Part shown: positions 46,885 to 58,802 of the stretch, piece by piece
Position numbering within the stretch: position 1 is the first letter of the stretch
Layout: every line of letters begins with the position of its first letter
Assembly (NCBI GenBank): GCA_022701365.1
Contig: JAKUHH010000216.1
Location: 310,001 to 374,000 of the forward strand
Length of the DNA: 64,000 nt
Direction of reading: 5' to 3'
DNA from: Mycocentrospora acerina
Lineage: Eukaryota > Ascomycota > Dothideomycetes > Pleosporales
Program-made: the position numbers and the translations under genes
The notes under the pieces: model-generated
The model's input: only the letters and a program-made list of their open reading frames with translations
What the model was told of the DNA's origin: nothing
Databases searched by the model: none

Positions 46885-48187
46885 TTAGCCCATATTGAGG
46901 TCACCTGTGTTGTCTTCCTTGAAAGCCCCCGCCACTTCATTCTGACCAGAAAAAGACTGCTGGCTCAACACCAGAGATATCTTCGCATGAATATCCCGAC
47001 CAAGTGTTGTAAGCTGACGCACGCGTTCCTGGAACACTAGGCTCAGACTATCGTCGTTGATGTAATTCCAAAAGTGCTCTGCCATGTAGCTTGATAACCA
47101 CACACGAAGCTCCTCTTGCGCTTCAGTTGATGCTTCTGCAGTTTTGTAGACTGCAATTGCAAGCCATAAGACTTCGTTGAGATCCCAAGGAGCCAGTCTC
47201 TGTACTCTGTTGGAGATGTGATCCAAAAGATTCTCCATGCCCAACTTATCGGCAGCGTCCCAGGCAGCTCCGCATTCAGCTATTGCGTTCTTGTTTTCTT
47301 CTTCGTTCTGTGGAACACGTATACCGAAATTACCGGTTTCTAGGAATTGCGCGACAAATTCAAAGTCTCGCGGATCAACCTCATGAAGATTAGGATGTTT
47401 CATTGCCCAGCCGTTATCTCCTTTGAGAGTGAGGTAGCTGGCGCCAAAGAAATTTCTCTGGAATGCGGGGCAGGTATCAACGTATACTTTAAGGATATTG
47501 CGTGGCTCCTGGTCAGGTCCAACTAGAAATTCAACGTACTCTTTACTTTCAGAACTACATCAATGATATTAGTGTAACCATTTCTTCTTGATAAGCGTTT
47601 AAAACATACATGTCATCTTCCAGTGCGTCACTATCACAAGCGGGGGCGACTCTCTGTGGAGTCGGCGAGCGCCTTGACGTAAGAAAAGACTCAAAGCTGT
47701 ATGTTCGTAGAGGGCGTTGTTCCTGAATGCGGTGAGACGGTTTGAATATTTCAGCACATTCCTTCTGCCTCGTGAACGGACTTGGGGGAGAAACGGACGG
47801 CGTTGGTAAGTTGTAAGGTAGCCTGGAACAATCTGCTCTGCTCACAGCAATAGCCCTTTGTAGGTCTCGCTCGAAATGTGAGTCTGAATCTGAGTCCTCG
47901 TATGTCGGAGGTAAGACTGAGTGCCTCGGGACCAGAAAATCTAGCCTACTAGCACGTATGGCATTTCTCATGTCATCATCCATGTCTGAGCAACCTTCAT
48001 GTATATCAGCGTCTTCATCATCTGAGGATATAATTATGGCCATCTTCTGGACTTCGTTTCTCCAGTGGTCAAGCCCAAGACCTGCTTCGCGCGCACTAGC
48101 TGCGATAGCATATGCCTCACCGAGTCCAGGAGTGTTTTCGACGAGTTCTTCATCCTCAAAAAGAAGGTATGGGTTATAGTTGTCCAT
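46885..48187 (-). CDS. BTB-domain protein with two ubiquitin-interacting motifs
   Basis: Two exons: 48187-47610 and 47554-46885 (55 nt intron), giving 415 aa. Start set at MDNYNPYLLFEDEE; an open extension reaches an ATG at 48370 but reads as non-coding. Residues about 70-84 (DDDMRNAIRASRLD) and 105-119 (ERDLQRAIAVSRAD) each match the UIM pattern: acid run, hydrophobic-x-x-Ala-hydrophobic-x-x-Ser-x-x-acid. A weaker look-alike, EAYAIAASARE, precedes them. The C-terminal half (EYVEFLVGPDQEPRNILKVYVDTCPAFQ onward) is a fungal BTB/POZ-like domain with the usual FVAQFLETG strand. BTB proteins are often CUL3 adaptors. A ubiquitin-reader/ubiquitin-ligase adaptor role is inference from the two motifs. 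Confidence 0.75.
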
Positions 48188-49166
48188 CTCAGATGTTAGT
48201 GCCCAGCGGCTAATCATGTTAGTATATAGGGATGTCAAGATGTTCCTCTTGAGTAGCCTCACAACTCCAAGTTCTCTCCAACTAGTAAAATCAATGTGAC
48301 GTAAGTGTGAGGTCGAGTACGAATGAAATGGTGAGGCGCAATATCCTCTGTGCATACTACCGCAGGCCATGGTGGAAGTGCACTACCATGTTGTCGAAAG
48401 TGAACCATATGTCCTGGCGTATGGGAGACCATCTCATGGATTGTTTATTGGACTTGGCAGTTGATTGTGGTGGTTGTAGGTTGCTACTCAGTTACTTGAG
48501 GACTGAGAATTGAAAGCCTGATATAGGGTCGTCTCAGCATCTGACTGCGGCAATTGTAAAACGTAGACTCATGGATGTAAGGTGAGAAATATTAAGTGGT
48601 GTGCCGGTTGAGATAAGGGAATAGTGGAAACATGTCAGTAATTAAAAAACAGAAGAAGGAAGGAGTCAGATTAACCACATCAAAGAAATAGTTGTCACAA
48701 GGTTTTCTGCGAAAAGAATACGGAAAAGAGAGTAAGGTTTAAATAAAACACGTCGAGGTAAGGGCAATATAATCTTGTATTCAGTGAAATTCGAGAAAAC
48801 AGTCGCGACAAATTAGTGGAGATGAAAACCGACGGTGTGTGATAAGAAGGCCTTGAATCAGTAGGAACAAAGACACGATATCACCTCCGATTCGAACAAT
48901 GAGAGTACAGGAAAGTGAGAGTGGTAACAAGCATGGTAATGCTCGCGGAGTGGATCTCGGTAGTTTACATAAGCCCAACCAATCAGCGAATCGAAGGACA
49001 TCTGGCTTCAAGCTCTCGACCAGAGCTCCGCGACAGCAACCGCAACTTACGCAAAAGCGCGCACTCGAAAGAAACGCGTCAAGCCCCACGCTCCTTCGAA
49101 CTAGCCAAATTCTGAACTCACAACCACCTACAACCCTCCGCTTACCATCATCCACAACCCGCAACC
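48188..49166. other. Divergent intergenic region between BTB-UIM gene and SEC11
   Basis: About 980 bp between two head-to-head starts. The part 48780-49160 is open in several frames, but no frame resembles a known family. It is most likely 5' leader and promoter of SEC11. Confidence 0.45.
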
Positions 49167-49807
49167 ATGCTCGGCATTTCTGACATGCAACCGCGACAAC
49201 TCGCCGCGCAAGTTCTGAACTTCGCCCTCGTGCTCTCCACCGCTTTCATGCTCTGGAAAGGGCTATCTGTTGCCAGTGACTCACCGTCCCCAATTGTCGT
49301 TGTACTCTCGGGGTCTATGGAGCCTGCGTTTCAGCGAGGAGACTTGCTATTCCTATGGAATCGGGGATTGGACACACAGGTTGGAGAGATTGTGGTGTAT
49401 AATGTCAAGGGGAAGGATATCCCGATTGTGCATCGTGTTGTTAGGCGGTACGGCGGAGGGTGAGTCAATTTCCTTTAATCACGATACTGGAGAATCGAGG
49501 CGGAAAAGGACAAAAAGTTCAGGGCGGATTGAAAGCGACAGGTTAAATGTAGCGGGGACTTCGCTGACAAGGAACCAGCCAAAAGCCACTCCAACTACTC
49601 ACAAAGGGCGACAACAACCTCGCGGACGACACCGAACTTTATGCTGCTGGCCAGTCCTTCCTGAATCGCAAAGAGGACGTAATCGGGAGCGTAATAGGCT
49701 TCATCCCCTTCGTCGGATATGTCACAATACTGCTGAGCGAGCACCCGTGGCTGAAGCAGGTTATGCTGGGGCTGATGGGTGTAATGGTTGTATTGCAAAG
49801 GGAATGA
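49167..49807 (+). CDS. SEC11: Signal peptidase complex catalytic subunit SEC11
   Basis: Two exons: 49167-49459 and 49579-49807, giving 173 aa, the normal Sec11 size. One membrane segment (LNFALVLSTAFMLWKGL) precedes the type I signal peptidase motifs: VVVLSGSMEPAFQRGD (catalytic Ser50), PIVHRVV (His89) and LLTKGDNN (Asp). The C-terminus is VGYVTILLSEHPWLKQ and MVVLQRE. It removes signal peptides in the ER lumen. The 119 nt intron is the choice that joins RRYGGG to QKPLQLLTKGDNN in frame. Other AGs upstream (for example at 49570) would shift the frame. Confidence 0.95.
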
Positions 49808-50244
49808 GAGACTTGCTACAGAACAGACTTAAATTATGTGTCTGTGGATACCAGACATAGACAAGCAGAAGTTTATAGTCGCACGAATACTATCTGGCTC
49901 AAGAGCCCGAAACTCCTCATGCTGTCTGTAGATTTAAAAAATAGCATAGCAAAGGCGTTCAGGTTATTGTCAGGCGACATCGCAGATGGCGCGGCACTCA
50001 TTATGAGAGGTTAGGTATATCTTCTCTTAGGAATGGCATTGTAGTCTTCATCTTATGTTGAACCAAGTCTTTCTTCAATGCCATGTACACGTTCACGTAA
50101 CAAGTTCAAAAACCCAACCAATCATCAGTCAAAGATATATATAGCAATGTTACACCTGAATAGAGAATACTCAAAAAGAGCCCTCCCTCTGCACATTGAT
50201 AGCACACAACTTCCTCCAGCCGCAAAAAGTGGCAAAAACAAGCT
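49808..50244. other. Intergenic between SEC11 stop and tRNA-Gly
   Basis: About 440 bp of SEC11 3' flank with no feature other than the tRNA terminator at its right end. Confidence 0.5.
50234..50238 (-). terminator. RNA polymerase III T-run after tRNA-Gly
   Basis: Read on the - strand, five T's occur 7-11 bases after the tRNA 3' end (GCAAGCTTGTTTTTGCC). This is the standard pol III stop. Confidence 0.75.
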
Positions 50245-50333
50245 TGCGACTGAGGAGGTTCGAACTCCTGACCCCCGCCTACTTCGCTTTTAACGATGGG
50301 AAGGCGATACCCTAACCACTGGGCTACAGACGC
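50245..50333 (-). tRNA. tRNA-Gly(CCC) with a 16 nt intron
   Basis: The - strand folds as a cloverleaf. The acceptor is GCGTCTG/CAGTCGC (six pairs plus one T-T mismatch at position 4:69). The D arm is GCCC-AGTGGTTA-GGGT, the anticodon stem TCGCC/GGCGG, the loop TTCCCA...A with anticodon CCC, the variable loop GGGTC, and the T arm AGGAG-TTCGAAC-CTCCT with discriminator A. The intron TCGTTAAAAGCGAAGT sits one base 3' of the anticodon, the standard place. A box (TAGCCCAGTGG) and B box (GTTCGAACC) are present. A pol III T-run follows. Confidence 0.92.
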
Positions 50334-50987
50334 TTAGTCGCTTTTTCGATGACTAAAACCTCAAATCTACAATTTATCAACTATACCCCCACTTCGTGCC
50401 CTATTAATCACATGTGATCTGGTCTTCTTGGTTTAAAGTGTTAACTTGCATTCACGATATCATGTCAACTGAGACCAAGACGGGTATCATGCAATATTAT
50501 GCGAAGGGGGCAATGGTGACATGTTTTTGCATATTTAGGCCGGTTCCAATAGATGTTGAATTCTCTTCCGTAGATACAGTTCGAAGTGGAGGCATAGATT
50601 GTGTTACAAATAGGCATGTTAATACATTCGCTCTTGCATCACGTTGTAGAACTCGGTGTATCATAGCACAAATTATCCATAGTGCAGTTAACTAGTGTAC
50701 ATATATCAGACCATACGCTTCATGATACCTCCTTGTCAAAGGCTGAAGACGAAGAGACGTCAGTCGCCGTAGACACGTTGAAGAGGCAAAACCATGTCAA
50801 TGCTGGGCGACTTGTACAGTGACGTCGGCACTTCGTTGAGAAGCCGAATCGCAGACCGCTCCCCTGCTTCCGCGAAGAACCCATTAAGAAGCCGATTGGC
50901 AAAGAACTTGATTTGCGGTCCGAGATACCATGACCGCCTTACGAGAAAGCACGCATAAACGAAGAAAAGTGCGAGTAAATTGGAGAT
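50334..50987. other. Intergenic between tRNA-Gly and NHP6 3' end
   Basis: About 650 bp. ORFs at 50414-50695 (+) and 50720-50902 (-) show no family resemblance. The segment just left of 50987 is probably NHP6 3' UTR. Confidence 0.45.
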
Positions 50988-51471
50988 TTACTCAGACTCC
51001 TCTTCCTCCTCCTCCTCAGCCTCAGCAGCCTCCTGAAATTTGTTAGTTGAGACATTATTATAGGGCGTGAAGAAAAACTTACAGCATAGGCGATCTTGTC
51101 CTGCTCGTACCGCTTCTTGTCGGCGGCGGCCTTGGCCTCATACGGCTGACGCTGCTTCTCAGTGAGAGCCTTCCACTTCTCACCGAGCATCTTGCCGACC
51201 TCGCCTGGACATGGTCAGTAAAGAGAGATTTGAAGTTGGCAAGGAATGGACTTACCAAACTTGATTCCTGGGTTATCCTCGCGGACCTTGTCGCGCTGGT
51301 CATTGGCGAAGAACATGTAGGCGGAAAGACCACGCTTGGGCGCGTTGGGGTCTGTCTTCTGTCAGATCTGGAGTTAGGATTTCGGGTGCGCGTGAACTTA
51401 CCCTTCTTCTTCTTGCCAGCGTCAGCCTTAGTGGCCTTGCCCTTGCCGCGGGTAGACTTCTCCTTAGGCAT
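50988..51471 (-). CDS. NHP6: HMG-box non-histone chromosomal protein NHP6
   Basis: Four exons: 51471-51402, 51351-51256, 51204-51083 and 51032-50988, giving 110 aa. The basic N-terminal arm (MPKEKSTRGKGKATKADAGKKKK) is followed by one HMG box: DPNAPKRGLSAYMFFANDQR, VREDNPGIKFGEVGKMLGEKW, and ALTEKQRQPYEAKAAADKKRY. An acidic tail EAAEAEEEEEEESE comes from its own small exon. Such single-box proteins bend DNA without sequence preference and assist FACT and pol III transcription. It lies about 650 bp from a tRNA gene, a chance neighbour. Introns are 50, 51 and 50 nt. Confidence 0.95.
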
Positions 51472-53571
51472 GATGTTTGTGGTGGGCTGTTGGAAGTTGT
51501 CAGTTGGTGCTTGAATGGCGGTAGGTGATTTGTAGGCAAGAAGATGGGCAGACTGAGAGAGAAAAATGCTCTTGTCCAGAAGCGCAGCGGGATCAGTCTC
51601 GATAAGCCACTGGTGCCACTGTTGATAGTTGATTGGGGGTAGGTGAGTGATTATGTGCACCATGTTTTGAGAAAGCGGTCGCAAAAGTCTACAAATTGAC
51701 GCGAATCTGCGCGATTTTACGCTGAGAGAAGCTGCAAGTACTTACAGGAGGTGTGGAAATTCAGGTAATTCGCGTGGTTGGTTGATGTCTATTTTGCGGT
51801 CAGTATGCGCTTAATGGTGGTCAATGGCGACGGCGATGAACAAGAATTGGAACGCGATGACGCCCAAAAGAAGCAGAAGAAGAGGCAGTAGACGTCTTCG
51901 GAACGCGTTTTGGAGCAGGAAAAAGAGGGTGGAGTTGTGTTGGGGGTTTGGATATTGCTGGGTGATATAGCGACAGGATGAAATACAACCGAGAACTCAC
52001 CTCACGCGTTTTGGCTGCAAAAGTGTATGGGAGGATTTGGGTGAGAGAACCTTTGGTGAGGGTTGGGCGGGCACGCGAAAGACTACCAAAAGTTGCAGCA
52101 CGGGCCTCGCAGCTGCTTGTTTTGCTATGACCCGGCACCAACCCCTCCTTCCTCGAGCGACACTTGCCTCACCTCGCATTGACAAACAAACTACACATAA
52201 TGTGACGAATGGCCATCTCGAGCATGGAACGTTTGACTCTTTAAGCTCACTGAGCATCAGCTCGACTGCTCTTCATGGCAGGTGCCTTTGTGAAGAACTG
52301 AAGACCTCTCGGCTGCGGTTCAAGGCAACGAAACAAAAGATCAAGAATGCATTGAAGGTATTCACGCTGCAACGTTGGGCGTCTTGCCCAGCTGCCATTA
52401 AAATCCCTCTGGTTGTGCTTTTGCTGGCGTGGTGGCTTACATTCTTTCACGAAACATTGCTGCACATGGTTCCGCTTTGGAAGCTCAGCATCTCGCCAGG
52501 ACAGAGCGCGTCCTCGGGTTAGGGGACACCCACTCTTTGTCCGGTTCGTTTCAAGTCGGTTAGATTGCACGCAGGAGACATTGCCCCGTCATTCGCCAGG
52601 TGCACAAAGAGTGGCCATTGACGTTATCTTATTTGATAGCGCGGCTTGCTGGTGATCTCCCCCTCCCTACCATCCGGTTGCGCAAACGCTCCAAAGCGCT
52701 GCGTGCAATGTTCTTAATGGCGCACCGGTCGGCGGAGACGGGTTGTCAGCTCGTCTCGCCTGCACTAATGATGCGCAGCCTCTGCGCTGTTTTATGGATC
52801 AGGCTCTTGACTCGGAGTCCTCAGGAAGGCTGGCTGCTCTGTGAGCTCACCGTACTGCAACAGAGAACAGGCGCGCCTCGACCGCAGCTTTCGCATCCGA
52901 ACACGTTCGATGCACGCGTCAACATGGCTCGTCAGACAGCGCAAATACATCGCTCTAAATCCTTCCACCTGCAGGCATCAATTTTCAAGTCCTCAACGCG
53001 ACCATGATGTCTGTTCGATTGTCGACGTGCAGGACGATGAATACGCAGGCGACACGCAAATCCCGGGATTACAAGTGCGCCGAGAGCCACCGCCCAGACA
53101 AACTGCTGTGACGTCGTGGATCAACAAATGTCACGAGAGGTTATTTTGCACAGCAGCCGTTGATCGTAAGTAATTTCAAAGGTAGTATCAACATCTTTTA
53201 CTCGCTCTTAATCGATCCACGGTGTTCTTGTAACGAAGAAAGCCAACAGCACTCTTGTGCGCTGCAAAATCCTGCGCTCATCGTGCGCAAGGCGCAAGAC
53301 TGACTGAATACAAAGTACGTGGAATGTATCGCTGCGAGACTGCGTTACAAACACCACCATACCAACATTTCTATCTTAAATCTCTACCTTACTGGATCCT
53401 GAATTTTACAGCGACTCGGGACATCTTCTAATCCTGAGAATTCTCAGATAATCAAAACGTGACTGACTGGAAAGAGCACATGTCTATGGCAGCGTACATT
53501 CGAACCACCGCTAAGGTCTCCAGTGGAAAAGACAGGCCTGAATTTGATGGATTTGCCTGCTTGAGCTCCGT
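51472..53571. other. 2.1 kb without a supported gene: NHP6 promoter side and CENP-H 3' flank
   Basis: Contains the NHP6 5' leader (open frames at 51500-51680 are extensions, not separate genes). ORFs at 52037-52522, 52600-53007 and 52841-53173 (+) overlap one another, with no domain. No RNA gene or repeat recognised. Confidence 0.45.
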
Positions 53572-54431
53572 TTATCCGTCTTCCTCGTCGTCCATAACAA
53601 GCTCGGTCAATTCTTCGTCCGCCGCCCAGTTGACGCCGCTACCAACAATCATAGCTGAAAGAATACCCTTCAACGTCTTGACTCTTCTCCTGGATTCTTT
53701 AAGTTCCTTCTCTACTGTCTGTACCTGTTTGCGTAGTTGGGGGTCCTCGATATCTTTGGTTGATTGCGCTTTCATATCCTCTGCCAGGGTGAGCATTGTC
53801 TGAGACAACTCTCGGTTCCTCAGGTTTGCAGTAATGTTTGCCTGCTCTGCGACGCTTAAGGCTTGGGTAGAAGATGCGAGCTTCGAGACCAGAAAATTAT
53901 GGACCATTGATATAGCATCGTTTTCTGTGATCAGTGGGAGTATGCGCCTAGGGAATGTGAGACCAACATTATATAATTCTGCGCTTTACTTACTTCTCAA
54001 GAATGGCAACCTGATCACCTCCATGAACTGCTTTTAGAACAGGATCCATAACTAGCACGTTTTGGGTAACTCTGTTTCGGATCTCATATTCTGCTTTTGC
54101 TTCCATAGCCTCGCGCTGGGCTATGATCAGCTGCTCTTGCAGAGCGTCATCTGAGAGTGTCGTGACGCCAGGTACATATGCTACAGGTGAGTCAGTTCAA
54201 CTTCAAAATAAGATCTGCAAGGCAATGTGACGTGCCTGTTTGTTTTGCTTGCAAAAGGCTCTCCTCCAGCTCAAGCTCCCGCAACTGGTCGTAAAGCTCG
54301 AGGGCTCGCTTCTCGACAGCAGAGAATGCGAACACGTCGCTATGGTTCGTCTCAAGTAAATCCGCATAACCGGCTGGATCTTGCACTTTTGCAGCCGCGT
54401 CCGCCATTTCAATATCTTGCCTTGTCGTCAT
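53572..54431 (-). CDS. Inner kinetochore protein CENP-H (Fta3/Mcm16 family)
   Basis: Three exons: 54431-54236, 54180-53994 and 53947-53572, giving 252 aa. The product is mainly coiled coil: EKRALELYDQLRELELEESLLQ, then IIAQREAMEAKAEYEIRNRV, then a long heptad region ending KELKESRRRVKTLKGIL. The C-terminal SAMIVGSGVNWAADEELTELV with acidic tail is the block I know from fungal CENP-H proteins (CCAN component next to CENP-I/K). Intron 1 begins with GC instead of GT (CAG|GCACGT) and ends CTGTAG. The only nearby GT donor gives an early stop. Intron 2 (46 nt) is canonical. It pairs head-to-head with ATG11, 223 bp between starts. Confidence 0.72.
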
Positions 54432-54654
54432 GATGGTCTTTTGATAATACACGACTTGTCTTGAAGCGCGCAAACTGAATCGTTCACGCGCCGTACACCA
54501 ATGATGCATCATCGCGAGCCCGTGCCCGCTGATCCCTGCAGTAACCTTCCTAGCGAGACATCGTGCTCGCGGTCATCTCTCTTCCTCAAGCTCGCAACTT
54601 TCCCGTTACAAGAATACTGCGACTTTTGAATGAGCAGCACAAGGGCCGCGCCGC
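54432..54654. promoter_or_regulatory. 223 bp divergent promoter between CENP-H and ATG11
   Basis: Two opposite ATGs are separated by 223 bp, so both genes must share this DNA for initiation. No named element is clear. Confidence 0.5.
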
Positions 54655-57600
54655 ATGTCGTTGGGGATTGCTGTAGCTCATACGGGCCAGCGCCTTGACG
54701 CTGATCCTGTTGCTTTCAGTTCCGTCGATGCGCTCAAGCACTGGATCTCGCGTGCTACTGAGATTCCGCCAGAGTCTCAGATACTGCTGACTCTGAGCGG
54801 CAAGCATGTCAAGTTGCAGGCACTGCTGACTGAGGTAGGACTCTGCTTCCAAACCATGGGGTACTATGCTAACGGACCAACCATAGAAGGAGATATTTGT
54901 ATATGATCGCAACCTCTCGAACGGGGCGCAGGCTGCTATATTTCCCATAACTCTACCAGATGCATATATTCCAGATGACCCTCCTAATACGCTCTCGAAT
55001 AACACAGATCTGCGAGCATGGCAGGCACTCTTCCAGGCACGCCGCGACTGGGCATTCGCGGCCCTCGAGAAGTCGCACTCCATGTCTCGCGTAGCCTCAA
55101 AGCACTTCGGCGAACAAAGTACAATAGAGAAGGGGACTCATGTCGCTGTAGGAAACCACGACTCGCACATCCGAGGGCTGCAGCAGAAGTTTCAGGCAGC
55201 GAGGGAATGGTTTGACGGCGTTGAGAAGGAAGCAGGAGACAACTTGCGCAGACTGGACATAGACTTTGGACAATTAGAGTCAATACCGGCAAAACCACAG
55301 TTTGCGCACTTCCTTGCAAAAGAGATGTGCTCAACTCAAGCTGTACAGAGTGCTCGAAAGGCCTCTCCGAATCAAATCGCATCGTTACAAGACTTCCTAG
55401 ATGTAGAGGCTGTCAACAAAGCCACGACCATGAGCAAACGCGTGAGAGAGTCGTTTGGGAAACGCATGACTAGTATGGGCACACAACTAGAGCGAATCGG
55501 TACAGACTACCATGAGTTGCTGAGCGCCGTCGGTCAAAGTCAGAGTCGGTCACTCGTGGATGATTCTGAGGAGCCACTCCGTCTCTACAATGAGATTGAT
55601 GCGGTTGCGAAAAAGGTGGAGTCTGACTTTGAGCATGTTATGGGGCTTGAAGCGAACTCGAAATCAGTGGCACAGGTCTCGAAAATGGCATTGCTGCACA
55701 CGCGCAACTTCCTCCCGGCTATTAAGGAGTACAGCGTCGAGATGAGCGATCTTGTGAGAAGATCTGTGGAACAGAAGAACATCGCAGCTCGAAACGCGGT
55801 GGAAAGCATGCATGGAATTGCTACGATTGAATCTGTCATCGCGAGTCTAAATGCAGAGCTTGAGTCGATCAGTATACCACAAGAGGGAGTTGCCGCTTTT
55901 GAGCTCATATCACTTGTCGGTCGACTGCCATATGTATACGGTACGCTTCTTGTTGAAGCAGTTCGAAGGCGCGAATGGACGGAAAGGCTGGAAAAAGATA
56001 CTTCCTCGCTAGCCGAGGAAATGGCGACGTTTCAGGAAGAAGAGGAACGGAGGCGCAAGCGGTGGTTGAAGCCCATTGCAGATGTCATAAACCTCGAAGC
56101 AGTGCAAGGTGGTCTCCTTGGATTCGAGATGAACGTGCAACCCGACAAAAATGTTTGGCCTACAGTCGCTCGAGAAGACCTTCGGGAGTATCTTCATATC
56201 TTACAAAGACTGGACGGGCAGAGCTCGGAAGCTGAAGCTCTCAGCCAGGCTATCAAAGACCTTGACCGACCTACAAAGCAGCAAATCAAACGTGCCAAGA
56301 ACTTCAAGATGGGTAGTGTACACGAGCCAGCTTTCGGGAAAGGTTCGCAACTTATGGTTCGAGGTGATGATGACCTCAGTGTCCTCCGCGAGTCGAATGC
56401 AAAACTTGAGGACGAGCTCAAAGGCTCAAAGAGCAGAGTACGACGACTTGAAGACTTGCTACATCGCCAAAACCAACTCAGTCGGCTCTCCATCGGCGGC
56501 GCACCACCTTCTTTCTTGCAGAGCCCTGCAGACCCCTCGACACCTACAATCGAGTCCCCTAGACCTTACGATGAGCTTTCTAGGCGATCTTCTGTGTCCT
56601 CTCGACGTTTCTCCACAACCCAAGGACAGGATGATAAACGTCGCATCGTGCGACTAGAACAAGAGCTTGCAGTCGAGAGGGAGGCGCGCGCCAATTTCGA
56701 GAAAGAAGCACAAGCTCGAAAGGATGAAGATGCAGACTTACGACGTCGAGTTGAAGAGGCTGTGTCAACCAAAGAGAACATAATGGAGAATATGAAGGCT
56801 CAACAGCAAGAGTTTTCCATTGAGCGTAGGTCTTTAGAAGAAGAAGTTCGCACCTATAAAAGCAAAATCGAGGAAGCTGAGGATGAACTGGATCGCGTTC
56901 TTGGAAGTCGCGACACTGAACGTACTGGAGTCGATGCAAGGATACATGAGCTTGCATCAGAGCTTGAACGGGTCCGCACTGAAGCCACCAACCAAAGTCG
57001 ACAGGCCACCACACAACTTGAAGGCCTTCAAAACGAGCTCGACCAGCGCGCTCGTACCCAGACACAACACTTTGACTCGCTAGGGGTTGCTTTTGAACAC
57101 TTGTCTCCTGGGACCGGCATACCGCAGGATCACTCTGACCTTGTTGTGCGACTTGAGAATCTTGTCAGGCAGTCAGTCAACTACAGGAAAGAGTTGGAAC
57201 AAGCCATTGCGATAGCGAGATCAGACAACGAAAATGCTCGTGTAAGAGCTCAGGACCAAGAGCACACATTGCAATCCAAGTTAGCGACAACCGAGAAGCA
57301 CCTTGCATCTGCGCGAGAACAGCTCGATATCGAGCGAGCCAAAACTGCCTCGGTAGCTGCAGAACTTAAAGAGGAGCGTGGACACCTCCATGATCTTCGC
57401 GCAAAGTTCGCAGAAGGTGAGACCGGATCAGAGGCATTGCGGAAGCGGGCAGAGGAAGAGGAGATCAAAGTTGGGCGTTTGCAGGTCGAACTGGCAGCAC
57501 AGAACTCGCATGCTAATAGTCTCGATGTGGAGGTTATGCGCCTGCAAAAGAAGCTCGTCAAATACGAAGAAGTCGACTCATCACGTACTCAGCAACACAT

Positions 57601-58759
57601 GCTTCGTGCAAAAGAATTGAGCCAACGCCTCTACACCCAGCATGAACGTCTCATTCGCTTGCTGGATGCCCTCGGTTTTGTTATTACTCATGAAGATGGT
57701 GAGATGGTACTTCAGCGGGCGTCCAAACTTAACAGCAGTACTGTAATGAACGACACAACCGGCGGATTGAGTCGCATGATGGCGTCTTCACCCACGCCTC
57801 TAAAGCGCTACCTGGAAGACGCCGGAGATCTGTCCTTCCTACAATGGACTGAGTCAGCAAACCCGGAAGAAGAGGACCAGCGGTATCAAGAACTCATCAA
57901 CAAGCTAGAGCTCTTCAATACGGAAACATTCAGTGACGCAGTGGCAAAACGCATGCGCGACATGGAGCATACGGCTCGCAAATGGCAAAAAGAAGCACGC
58001 GCCTATCGCGACAAGTCTCATCGATTCCAGGCCGAAGCCCACGAGAAGATCGCATATCGTTCTTTCAAAGACGGTGATCTCGCCCTCTTTCTTCCTACGC
58101 GAAACAATGCACACCGGCCCTGGGCTGCTTTCAATGTCGGCGCTCCGCACTTCTTCCTCCGAGAGCAGGATTCACATCGTCTTCATGGCAAAGAATGGCT
58201 CGTGGCGCGCATATCCAAGGTCGAAGAGCGTATCGTAGACCTGTCCAAGACGCTTGACGGTGACGGCAGGTCTATTGCCTCCAGCAATGCCATTTCTTTC
58301 GAGGACGATAATCCGTTCGAGTTGAGTGACGGACTTCGTTGGTACCTTCTTGATGCTACGGAGGAAAAGCCTATGGCGCCTGGTACACCCGGAATCAAGG
58401 GTCAGGTTACGGTGAAGAGTAGTTTGGAGACTGGACAGGGCGAGATGCGGCCGGTGAAGAAAAAGAGTACTATGGATCCTGCGGCACAGCTCGCTTCCCT
58501 CGACAGTCGTCGTAGTAGCAACACAAGCAAGAAGAGTGTGCCTATAGCTGGGATGCGTGAAGGACTAGCGTCAAATGAGCGTGTGGATGCAGGCTCGGGT
58601 CCAAGTTCTAACGCAGCAACACGCGGAGCAAGTCCTGCAGGGGCACATGGTCTCAGTCAGCTGAGGGGAACAACAGCTAGTGGTGAAGGTGCTGGCGTGA
58701 ATAGACTGTTGGAGGATCAGGGTGCAAATGTGCGGAAAGACCTGATGTGGGGGCCTTAG
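54655..58759 (+). CDS. ATG11: Autophagy-related protein 11 (selective autophagy scaffold)
   Basis: Two exons: 54655-54834 and 54887-58759 (52 nt intron), giving 1350 aa. The N-terminal ubiquitin-like part (MSLGIAVAHTGQRLDADP, WISRATEIPPESQILLTLSGKHVK) joins KEIFVYDRNL and the helical ATG17/FIP200-like region (about 100-520, ending LRRLDIDFGQLE, TDYHELLSAV and similar). A long coiled coil spans about 560-990 (runs of Glu/Arg/Leu). The C-terminal Atg11/Claw domain is near 1110-1220 (IAYRSFKDGDLALFLPTR, PWAAFNVGAPHFFL, EWLVARISKVEER). The disordered end closes VRKDLMWGP. Atg11 links cargo receptors to the Atg1 kinase complex in pexophagy, mitophagy and Cvt-type transport. Length fits fungal Atg11 (1.2-1.4 thousand residues). 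Confidence 0.93.
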
Positions 58760-58802
58760 GTACATTTTCCACGAACCTAAGTTCCCCTCTCAGTATAACA
58801 GC

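Noticed and set aside
49270..49860. 196-codon + frame overlapping SEC11
   Set aside because: Out-of-frame reading of SEC11 exon 1, intron and exon 2.
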